Positions 42,547-49,408 of a DNA stretch of 64,000 bases are shown here, one piece after another. Source of the DNA: Streptomyces sp. NBC_01016 (GTDB lineage: Bacteria > Actinomycetota > Actinomycetes > Streptomycetales > Streptomycetaceae); contig NZ_JAPEOQ010000001.1 in the NCBI RefSeq assembly GCF_026341035.1, forward strand, positions 4,588,001 to 4,652,000. The letters are read 5' to 3'. A program made the translations under genes and the position numbers. Each line of letters begins with the position of its first letter. Within the stretch, counting starts at the first letter, position 1. Under the pieces are notes generated by a model that searched no databases, had not been told where the DNA came from, and was given only the letters and a program-made list of their open reading frames with translations.

Positions 42547-42966
42547 TCAGGCAGTGGCCAGCGACACCTCTGTCGACTTCAGCAGGGCGACCACCGTGGA
42601 GCCGGCCGCCAGGTGCAGGTCGGCGGCGGCGTCCTTCGTGATGGCGGCGGTCAGCTCCGCCCCGCTGATGTCGACCCTGACCGAGGCCATGGCGCCCCCG
42701 GTGGCGACGTCCCTGACCGTGCCGGGCAGCTGGTTGCGGATGGACAGGCCCTCGACGGGCGCTGTCGCGAGCGCCACCTCGGTGGACTTGACCAGGGCTC
42801 GGACCGCGGAACCCGAGGCGAGGCCCAGGTCCTTGACGGACTCGAGGGTGATGGCGGCCGTGAGGTCCTGGCCGCCGTCGAGACGGACCTTGACCGTCGC
42901 CATCACCTCGCCCGTGGTGACGGCCGTGACGGTGCCGGGAAGCTGATTGCGGATGGAGAGGGCCAT
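42547..42966 (-). CDS. Molybdate-binding di-Mop (TOBE) protein
   Basis: 139 residues from the ATG at 42966, composed of two Mop repeats of about 68 residues each, both starting LSIRNQLPGTV and ending with a K-S-T-E-V strand (VKSTEVALAT and LKSTEVSLAT). Mop proteins assemble into oligomers that store or buffer molybdate/tungstate in the cytosol. It is 80 bases downstream of modC on the same strand and is part of the molybdate locus; a terminator hairpin follows. Confidence 0.9.
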   Translation of the reverse strand: MALSIRNQLPGTVTAVTTGEVMATVKVRLDGGQDLTAAITLESVKDLGLASGSAVRALVKSTEVALATAPVEGLSIRNQLPGTVRDVATGGAMASVRVDISGAELTAAITKDAAADLHLAAGSTVVALLKSTEVSLATA

Positions 42967-43046
42967 GGCGATGCGCCTCGCAAAGTCGGGTTTATGGGGC
43001 TTTTGCGTGTGCTTCACCCTAGAGCCCGGGCAACCCGAAGGACCCG

Positions 43047-44132
43047 TCACGCCGGATACGCGTGCGTCTGTGTCGCCTTGACCGTGGCCCACACCTTCGC
43101 GCCGGGGTGCAGGTCGAGTTCGGCCGCCGCCACTGTCGTCAGGTCCGCGGCGAGGGGGAGGTCGCCGGAGAGGGCGGCGCGGATCTGGTCGCCGTGCGTC
43201 TCCATCCCGCTCACCTCGCACCGCCACAGATTGCGCGCGCTCGACCCCGTGGGCCGCTCCCGGTGCAGCGTCACCGCGCTGGGCGGAAACGCGACGAAGA
43301 CCGGGCCGTTCAGCTCCTCCGTCGTCGTGATCGCGGGGCCGTCGTCGTCGACGTGGACGGTGTGGCCCTCGGCGCGGCCCCGGTACAGATTGAGGCCGAC
43401 GAGCTGGGCGATGTAGTCCGTGCGCGGGCGGCGCGCGACGTCCGACGGGGCGCCCTCCTGGACGACGTGGCCGTGCTCGATGACGACGAGCCGGTCGGCC
43501 AGCACCATCGCGTCCAGCGGATCGTGGGTGACAAGCACCGCCACCGCCTCGAACTCGGCCAGGTGGCGGCGGAGTTGGGCGCGCACGTCCAGGCGGGTGC
43601 GGGCGTCGAGCGCGGCGAGCGGCTCGTCGAGGAGCAGCAGCCGGGGCCGCGTGGCGAGCGCGCGGGCGAGCGCGACCCGCTGCGCCTGGCCGCCGGACAG
43701 CCGACGCGGCTTCGCCCCGGCGTGCTCCGCGAGCCCCATCCGGTCGAGCCAGGCCTGCGCCTGCGTACGAGCATCCGCCTTCGCGGCGCCCTGGCAGCGC
43801 GGCCCGAACGCCACATTGTCGAGGGCGCTCAGGTGCGGGAACAGCAGATAGTCCTGGAACACCACGCCCACCGGGCGCGACTCGGGTGGCGTGCCGTCGA
43901 GCGGGGTGCCATCGAGGTGGAGGTGTCCGGCGTCGAGGGGAGTCAGGCCCGCGAGGGCACGCAGCGCGGTGGTCTTCCCGGCCCCGTTCGGGCCGAGCAG
44001 CGCGACGACGTCGCCGGGGTTCGCGGTGAGCGCGACGTCCAGCCGGAAGGTGCCGCGATCCACGACGAGCCGCGCGTCGAGCCCCGCCCCCGCCACATCC
44101 TCGTACTGCACCGTCTTCTGAAGGTCGGTCAT
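43047..44132 (-). CDS. modC: Molybdate ABC transporter ATP-binding protein
   Basis: 361 residues. Walker A G-P-N-G-A-G-K-T-T at 47-55, Q-loop in VVFQDYLLFPHLS at about 90, signature LSGGQ at 145-149 and Walker B LLLLDEP at 165-171. The C-terminal 110 residues form a TOBE/Mop regulatory domain (AFPPSAVTLHRERP and the end VWATVKATQTHAYPA). It powers molybdate import with ModB. The start overlaps the modB stop by four bases (44129-44132). Confidence 0.92.
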   Translation of the reverse strand: MTDLQKTVQYEDVAGAGLDARLVVDRGTFRLDVALTANPGDVVALLGPNGAGKTTALRALAGLTPLDAGHLHLDGTPLDGTPPESRPVGVVFQDYLLFPHLSALDNVAFGPRCQGAAKADARTQAQAWLDRMGLAEHAGAKPRRLSGGQAQRVALARALATRPRLLLLDEPLAALDARTRLDVRAQLRRHLAEFEAVAVLVTHDPLDAMVLADRLVVIEHGHVVQEGAPSDVARRPRTDYIAQLVGLNLYRGRAEGHTVHVDDDGPAITTTEELNGPVFVAFPPSAVTLHRERPTGSSARNLWRCEVSGMETHGDQIRAALSGDLPLAADLTTVAAAELDLHPGAKVWATVKATQTHAYPA

Positions 44133-44959
44133 GACGCGGTCATCCAGCGGTCACGCAGGCCCGCAAGCACCGTGATCGACACGGCGAGCAGCACCAGGCT
44201 GAGGGAGATCGCCGCGGCCGGGTCGCTCTGCATGGCGAGGTACACGGCGAGCGGCATGGTCTGGGTGCGGCCGGGAAAGTTGCCGGCGAAGGTGATCGTC
44301 GCGCCGAACTCGCCGAGCGCCCGCGCCCACGCGAGCACCGCGCCGGCCGCGATCCCGGGCGCGATCAGCGGCAGCGTCACCCGCCGGAACGCGGTGAACC
44401 GGGAGGCGCCGAGCGTCGTGGCGGCCTCCTCGTAGCGCGGGTCGGCCGCCCGCAGCGTGCCCTCGACACTGATCACGAGGAACGGCATCGCCACGAAGGC
44501 CTCGGCGATCACGACACCGGTCGTGGTGAACGGCAGCGTGATCCCGAACCAGGAGTCCAGGTACTGCCCCACGACACCGTTGCGCCCGAGCGCGGTGAGC
44601 AGCGCGACGCCGCCCACCACGGGCGGCAGCACCAGCGGCAGCGTCACCAGGGCCCGTACGAGACCGCGCCCCGGGAACTCCGTGCGCGCGAGCAGCCAGG
44701 CCAGCGGCACCCCGAGCACCAGACTCACCAGCGTCGCCAACGTGGCGCACACCAGCGACAGTTGGAGCGCCTGCCACACCTCGGGACTGGTCAGCTGCTC
44801 GGGCAGCTGCGCCCACGGGGCCCGTACGAGCAGTGCGATCAGCGGCACCACAAGGAACGCAAGGCCCACGAGCGCGGGTACAAGCAGCGGCAGCGGAGGG
44901 ACGCGGCCACGGCGCCGCCGCGCCCCGCCCTCCACGGTGTCGTTCGCCGCCACGGTCAC
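44129..44959 (-). CDS. modB: Molybdate ABC transporter permease
   Basis: 276 residues, five to six membrane helices. The ABC permease loop is seen as EEAATTLGASRFTAFRRVTLPLIAPG near residue 185 with the E-A-A-x3-G contact site for the ATPase. GEFGATITFAGNFPGRTQTMPLAVY near residue 220 is typical of molybdate permeases. The start overlaps the modA stop (GTGA, 44956-44959). Confidence 0.92.
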   Translation of the reverse strand: MTVAANDTVEGGARRRRGRVPPLPLLVPALVGLAFLVVPLIALLVRAPWAQLPEQLTSPEVWQALQLSLVCATLATLVSLVLGVPLAWLLARTEFPGRGLVRALVTLPLVLPPVVGGVALLTALGRNGVVGQYLDSWFGITLPFTTTGVVIAEAFVAMPFLVISVEGTLRAADPRYEEAATTLGASRFTAFRRVTLPLIAPGIAAGAVLAWARALGEFGATITFAGNFPGRTQTMPLAVYLAMQSDPAAAISLSLVLLAVSITVLAGLRDRWMTAS

Positions 44960-45792
44960 GGCTTCAGGAACCCGGCCTCGGTCAGCGCCTTCTGCCCGTC
45001 GGCGGACTTGACCAGCTCGATGAACGCCTTGCCCGCCGCGGCGTTCGGCGCCTTCTTCAGCGGGGCGATCGGGTAGTCGTTGATGGCGTCCTTGGACTCG
45101 GGGAACTCCACGCCCTCCACCTTGTCACCGGCCGCGTGCACATCCGTCTTGTACACGACCGCCGCGTCCGCCTCCTTCAACTCCACCTTCGTCAGGGCGC
45201 TCTTGACGTCCTGCTCGTACGAGACCGGGGTGAGCTTCAGCTTGCTGGCGCTGAGGGCCGTCTGCGCGGCGGCACCGCACGGCACCTCCTTTGCGCACAG
45301 CACGACCTTCTGGCCGGGCTTCGTGAGGTCCTTCAGGGACGACACCTTGTGCGGGTTGCCGGGGAGGGTGGCGATCTCCAGCTGGTTGCGGACGAAGGTG
45401 CTCGGCTTGCCGTCGGCGTCACCGGCGTCGGTCACCGTCTTCATCGTCTTGGGGCTCGCGGCCGCGAACACATCGGCGGGGGCGCCGCCGGTGATGCCCG
45501 CGGCGAGGCTGTCGCTGCCGCCGAAGTTGAAGGTGACCTTGGTGCCGGGGTGCTCCTTCTCGAACTGCTTGCCCAGCTTCGTGAAGCTCTCCTTGAGGGA
45601 GGCGGCGGCGAACACGTTCACCGTCCCGGACAGCTTCTTGCCGCTGGACGCCCCCGAGGAGTCCGCATCGGACGCACCGGACCCGGAGTCGGACGATCCG
45701 CAGGCGCTCAGCGTCAGCAGCGCCGCCGCCCCGATGCCGGTCACCTGAAGCATGCGGCGGGTCGTGGTCCTGCGCGCGGAACGGGTTGTCAC
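44956..45792 (-). CDS. modA: Molybdate-binding lipoprotein
   Basis: 278 residues. A basic N terminus and hydrophobic stretch lead to the lipobox L-T-L-S-A-C with the lipidated Cys at 31, then a Ser/Asp-rich linker. The binding-protein fold follows: VNVFAAASLKESFTKLGKQFE, FNFGGSDSLAAGITGGAPADVFAAAS and AVVYKTDVHAAGDKVEGVEFP, with the Ser residues that hold the oxyanion. It is first in the modABC operon. The 158-base upstream region (45793-45950) contains a CATGT/ACATG dyad around GTACGTAC near 45920 that might be a regulator site. Confidence 0.92.
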   Translation of the reverse strand: MTTRSARRTTTRRMLQVTGIGAAALLTLSACGSSDSGSGASDADSSGASSGKKLSGTVNVFAAASLKESFTKLGKQFEKEHPGTKVTFNFGGSDSLAAGITGGAPADVFAAASPKTMKTVTDAGDADGKPSTFVRNQLEIATLPGNPHKVSSLKDLTKPGQKVVLCAKEVPCGAAAQTALSASKLKLTPVSYEQDVKSALTKVELKEADAAVVYKTDVHAAGDKVEGVEFPESKDAINDYPIAPLKKAPNAAAGKAFIELVKSADGQKALTEAGFLKP

Positions 45793-45950
45793 GGTTCAGC
45801 TCCCCTGCTGTGTCCTGGAACGCTTACGGCGACCATACTGCCGCATCTGCCAGGGGGAAGTCGCCTGTGGGTTCGCATGATCCCGGTGAGTGGACGGTGT
45901 GGGTGTGCATGTGCGTTCGTACGTACATGTGGTGGGAGGGGGAGTGATGC

Positions 45951-46346
45951 TCACGCACGGTCGATATGGACATTCGTCGACTTCACGCGGGCGGTGGCCT
46001 CCATGCCGACCTCCAGGCCCAGCTCCTCCACCGCCTCCCGCGTGAGCAGCGAGACCAGCCGGTGCGGCCCGGCCTGGATCTCCACCTGGGCGGCGACGTC
46101 GCCGAGCTTCACGGCGGTGACGATGCCGGGGAAGGCATTGCGCACGGAGGTGTACGAGGGGTGGTCGTCGGCGTCGTCGCCCGCTGCCAACTCCACGGAG
46201 AACGCGGCGAGATCCTTGCCCTGGACGACCCGGTGCCCACTCGTGTCTCGGTGCGTGACGATCCGCCCGGCATCCGCCCACCGCCGCGCGGTGTCGGGGC
46301 TGACGCCGAGCAGCCGTGCGGCCTGGCCGATTGTGTAGGACTGCAT
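45951..46346 (-). CDS. HTH-TOBE protein, probable molybdate-responsive regulator
   Basis: 131 residues in two parts. Residues 1-45 form a MerR/excisionase-like helix-turn-helix (YTIGQAARLLGVSPDTARRWADAGRI, then TSGHRVVQGKDLAAF). Residues 65-131 form a Mop/TOBE domain (RNAFPGIVTAVKLGDVAAQVEI and the end VKSTNVHIDRA). This pairing would sense molybdate directly and act like ModE, though ModE itself uses a LysR-type helix-turn-helix. It lies upstream of modABC on the same strand and probably regulates it. Confidence 0.85.
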   Translation of the reverse strand: MQSYTIGQAARLLGVSPDTARRWADAGRIVTHRDTSGHRVVQGKDLAAFSVELAAGDDADDHPSYTSVRNAFPGIVTAVKLGDVAAQVEIQAGPHRLVSLLTREAVEELGLEVGMEATARVKSTNVHIDRA

Positions 46347-46385
46347 GCGGCAAAGATTAACTTCCGGCCGCCGTGGGGCGATCGC

Positions 46386-47768
46386 TCAGTGCGGCCGCTC
46401 GGGACGCGGCACGACACGCACCGTCAACGCGGCGGCGGCCAGCCACAGCACGGCGGCCAGTACGCCGATGTGGTGCAGCCCCATCGTGAACCGGGCAGGC
46501 GACTCCGGGTCCCGCGCCAGCGCCCCGAACACCGCGATGCCGAGCGCGCCGGCCGCCTGCCGTGCGGTGTTGTTGACGCCGGACGACAGGCCGGGCCGGT
46601 CCGGCGGCCCCGCCTGCAACGCGGCGGCGACCGCGGCAGCGGTCAGCAGCCCCATGCCGAGCCCGAGCCCGAGGAGCGTCGGCAGCAGATCGCCGTACGT
46701 GGACGCGGGCGTGAGCACCAGCAGACAGGCGGAGCCCGCTGCCCCCACGAGCAGCCCGGCGACCATCGGCGGCCGCGGTCCGAGGCGTGCGGCGAGCCTC
46801 CCCGTGACGGGCGCGCACGCGGCCAACGGCACGAACAGCGGCAGCAGCATCGCCCCCGCCGTCAGGGCGTCGCGGTGCTGGACCTTCTGCAGATACAGCG
46901 TCATCACGAAAATCGAGCCGATCCCGACGAAGTTCATGGCGGCCGCCACCGCGTTGGCCCCGACGAAGTCCGGCCTGGGGGCCAACTCCGGCGGGAACAT
47001 CGGCTGCGCCGCCCGCCGCTCCCACAGCGCGAGGGCGACAGCGGCGAGCACGGCGGCCACCGCCGCGACGACCGGAGCCGCGGACACCCCGGAGCGCCCG
47101 GCCGAGATCGCCGAATAGACGAGAGCGGTGAGGAAGACGGCCGCGGCGAGCAGTCCCGGCACATCGAGGCGCCCGGTGCGGGACGGCGCGTCGGCCCGCA
47201 CGTATCGCCAGGTCAGGGCGGCGGCCACGAGCACCACCGGCAGATTGACGAGAAACACGGACCGCCACCCCACCGCGGTGACCAGCACACCTCCGAGCAC
47301 GGGGCCCGTCGGCAGCGCGAGCGCCGACACCCCGGCCCACACCCCCAGGGCCCGCGCCTTCTCCTCCCGCTTCGGAAACGTCCGGTTCACCACGGCGAGC
47401 GTGCTCGGCAGCAAGAGCGCCGCCGCGAGACCCTGCAGCGCCCGCGCCGCGACCAGCGTGCCGACGCTCGGCGCGAGACCGCACAGCAGCGACGTAACGC
47501 CGAACAGCGCGAGCCCGACGAGCACCACCGTGCGATGCCCCCACCGGTCACCGATCACCCCCGCGCCCAGCAGGCACGCGGCGAGAACGACAGTGTAGGA
47601 ATCGACCACCCATTGCAGCCCGGAAAGGTCGGTGCGCAGGTCCTCTCCGATATGGGGGAGCGCGACATTGACGACGGTGACATCGAGTTGCACCAGGAAC
47701 ATGCCGACGCACATGAGCGCCAGGACCGGGCCGCGGTGCCGGATTGCTGTGGTGTGCATGTACTCCAT
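46386..47768 (-). CDS. MFS drug exporter, DHA2 (14-helix) type
   Basis: 460 residues. Typical start MFLVQLDVTVVNVALPHIGEDLR, motif A-like GDRWGHRTVVLVGLALFG, motif C VSALALPTGPVLGGVLVTAVGWRSVFLVNLPV and a second-half GPRPPMVAGLL loop. EmrB/QacA-type pumps export hydrophobic drugs with protons. The start may be 47768 or three codons later. No divergent regulator is next to it; the TOPRIM gene lies 49 bases upstream on the same strand. Confidence 0.88.
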   Translation of the reverse strand: MEYMHTTAIRHRGPVLALMCVGMFLVQLDVTVVNVALPHIGEDLRTDLSGLQWVVDSYTVVLAACLLGAGVIGDRWGHRTVVLVGLALFGVTSLLCGLAPSVGTLVAARALQGLAAALLLPSTLAVVNRTFPKREEKARALGVWAGVSALALPTGPVLGGVLVTAVGWRSVFLVNLPVVLVAAALTWRYVRADAPSRTGRLDVPGLLAAAVFLTALVYSAISAGRSGVSAAPVVAAVAAVLAAVALALWERRAAQPMFPPELAPRPDFVGANAVAAAMNFVGIGSIFVMTLYLQKVQHRDALTAGAMLLPLFVPLAACAPVTGRLAARLGPRPPMVAGLLVGAAGSACLLVLTPASTYGDLLPTLLGLGLGMGLLTAAAVAAALQAGPPDRPGLSSGVNNTARQAAGALGIAVFGALARDPESPARFTMGLHHIGVLAAVLWLAAAALTVRVVPRPERPH

Positions 47769-47817
47769 GGTGGCCGGTGAACCCTTCGGGGCGCACCGAA
47801 ACGTCGCCGCATGCCGC

Positions 47818-48459
47818 CTACAGCTGCGCGAAAAGCTCCTCGAGCGGCGCGGGCACGCACCCGGCGTCGTACGCCGCCTCGGTCAGCAGTCGTCCGTAGC
47901 GGATCTTGCGGCCGGCCTTGGTGCCGAGGAAGCGGCGCAGGCGGCGGTGCGCGGGCCTGTCCTGCTGGGCGGGCTGGCGGGCGAAGGTCTGCCAGGGGTG
48001 CCACTCGCCGGCTTCCCGGACGACCTCCTCGACCCGTGCGACGCCGAGCGCGCGGATGAACTCGTCCTCCAGGTCCGCGACGCACACGAAGACGGTGCCG
48101 CCGTCCGGCCCGTCGGCCGGTTCCAGCGCGCGGTCGTAATAGCGCCGCTCGCGCTCGTCGCACAGCCCGGTCAGGCGCAGCCCGAGCCCTGCCGGTCCGA
48201 GCAGCCGGGCGTAACGGCCCACGTTCATCGCGCCGCCCATGGACACGACGCACACGCCCTCGGCCGCGAGGTCCCGCCCGCGCCGCTCGGCGAGCGCGTC
48301 AACCGCCGCGACGTCACTGAGCCCTTCGAGGAGTACGGCGCTGCGCACCCGCAGACGTACGGCCAGCTCCCGGGCCGGCGTGCCGGAACCACCGGCGGCC
48401 CACTCGGTGACCGCCTGGTGGAACGCCTTCATGCCTGCCGTGTCCGTCGTCTCCGTCAC
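47818..48459 (-). CDS. Stand-alone TOPRIM (OLD-like) protein
   Basis: 213 residues from the GTG at 48459 (ATG at 48432 possible). The TOPRIM fold of OLD-family nucleases is readable: RSAVLLEGLSDVAAVDALAERRG with the catalytic Glu near residue 55, VVSMGGAMNVGRYARLLG near 83 and the metal-binding acids in GLCDERERRYYD near 105 and VADLEDEFIRALG near 137. The ATPase half of a normal OLD nuclease (AAA/ABC type) is absent here and in the adjacent genes. It might act as a nuclease, a nucleotide-processing enzyme or a partner for a distant ATPase. Its role is not known. Confidence 0.75.
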   Translation of the reverse strand: MTETTDTAGMKAFHQAVTEWAAGGSGTPARELAVRLRVRSAVLLEGLSDVAAVDALAERRGRDLAAEGVCVVSMGGAMNVGRYARLLGPAGLGLRLTGLCDERERRYYDRALEPADGPDGGTVFVCVADLEDEFIRALGVARVEEVVREAGEWHPWQTFARQPAQQDRPAHRRLRRFLGTKAGRKIRYGRLLTEAAYDAGCVPAPLEELFAQL

Positions 48460-48548
48460 GCGCTCAATCCTCTGTTGGAACGGCCGGGAGCCCAACCGGG
48501 TATCTGTGACGGTTCTAAGCCCCGCTCCGGGACGAGACTCGCGGGGTC

Positions 48549-48563
48549 CGGGGCAGAGCCCCG
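48549..48563 (-). terminator. Small GC hairpin after the GntR gene
   Basis: CGGGGC-AGA-GCCCCG lies 33 bases after the stop of the GntR gene (48596, minus strand), in the 136-base gap before the TOPRIM gene. A typical short streptomycete terminator shape. Confidence 0.6.
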
Positions 48564-48595
48564 TGGGGGAGGCAATGCCCGCCGCACCCCAACGG

Positions 48596-49267
48596 TCAGC
48601 CCGCCGCCGGCTCCGTCAGGTGACGCCACGTCCGCACCAACTGGCTGAACTCCTTCACCTGCACGAGCACATGCTCACGCGCCGCCTCCTCCGCCCTCTC
48701 CGCCGCGCCGGAGGCAATCGCGTCGGCAATTGCCCGGTGCTCCGCCAGGGACCGCCGCATCCGGTCCGGCACCCTCAACTGCAGCCGCCGGTAAGGCTGA
48801 AGGGCCCGCTTGAGCGCATGGGACTGCTGCCGCAGATACTCGTTGCCGCACGAGTCGTAGACGATCGCGTGGAAGCGGGCGTTGGCGTAGTAGTAGGGAT
48901 CGGCGTCGCCCGCGCGCGCATGCTGCTCGCACTCCCGCAGCGCGTCCTCGAGCTCGGCCAGCGCCTCACGCTCTATACGGCGAGCCGAAAGCCGCGCCGC
49001 CATCCCCTCCAGCTCCGCCATGACCTCGAAGCGCTCGGCCAGCTCGGACACGCTCAGCTCGGTGACGTACGTGCCCTGCTTCGGGCGGATCTGTACGAGG
49101 CCGGACCGCTCGAGGGCCTGCAGCGCCTCGCGCACCGGCGTGCGCGAGCAGCCGAACTCGCGCTCAAGCTCCGCCGGGTCGAGGCGTTCGCCCGGCCGGT
49201 ACCGGCCGTCCACCACCGCGTTCTCCAGGGCGTCGCGTACGCGTCTGGCCTCAGGGACTCGAGCCAT
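48596..49267 (-). CDS. GntR-family (FCD) regulator of the malonate locus
   Basis: 223 residues from the ATG at 49267, which has GGAGG five bases upstream. Winged helix at about 5-72 (PEARRVRDALENAVVDGRYRPGERLDPAELEREFGCSRTPVREALQALERSG, read in parts) and FCD domain at about 85-210 with ANARFHAIVYDSCGN and AEHRAIADAIA. It faces the malonyl-CoA decarboxylase-synthetase gene, the same layout as the rhizobial matR-matABC locus where MatR is a GntR repressor relieved by malonate. It is therefore a MatR-like regulator by context; sequence alone only supports GntR/FCD. Confidence 0.85.
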   Translation of the reverse strand: MARVPEARRVRDALENAVVDGRYRPGERLDPAELEREFGCSRTPVREALQALERSGLVQIRPKQGTYVTELSVSELAERFEVMAELEGMAARLSARRIEREALAELEDALRECEQHARAGDADPYYYANARFHAIVYDSCGNEYLRQQSHALKRALQPYRRLQLRVPDRMRRSLAEHRAIADAIASGAAERAEEAAREHVLVQVKEFSQLVRTWRHLTEPAAG

Positions 49268-49347
49268 CTCCACCTCCGATTGCCCAGATTATCCGGCCGC
49301 TCCAGGGGGTGGCGCCGGTCACTCCTGTGATCTACCGTGCGGTTGTT

Positions 49348-49374
49348 ATATACATCATGCCCCACGATGCATAT
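49348..49374. promoter_or_regulatory. AT-rich inverted repeat before the malonate genes
   Basis: ATATACATC (49348-49356) and GATGCATAT (49366-49374) are inverted copies with one mismatch and a 9-base spacer, in an AT-rich island of the divergent region. It overlaps a possible upstream ATG (49367) of the decarboxylase frame. Likely operator for the GntR protein or promoter core. Confidence 0.5.
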
Positions 49375-49408
49375 CGAGCGTCGTGGCGAGACGTGGGCGG
49401 GAGCGCAG

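Noticed and set aside
47818..48459. TOPRIM gene as part of a Gabija-type defence system
   Set aside because: No UvrD-like helicase or OLD ATPase domain is next to it, so a defence-system call is not supported.
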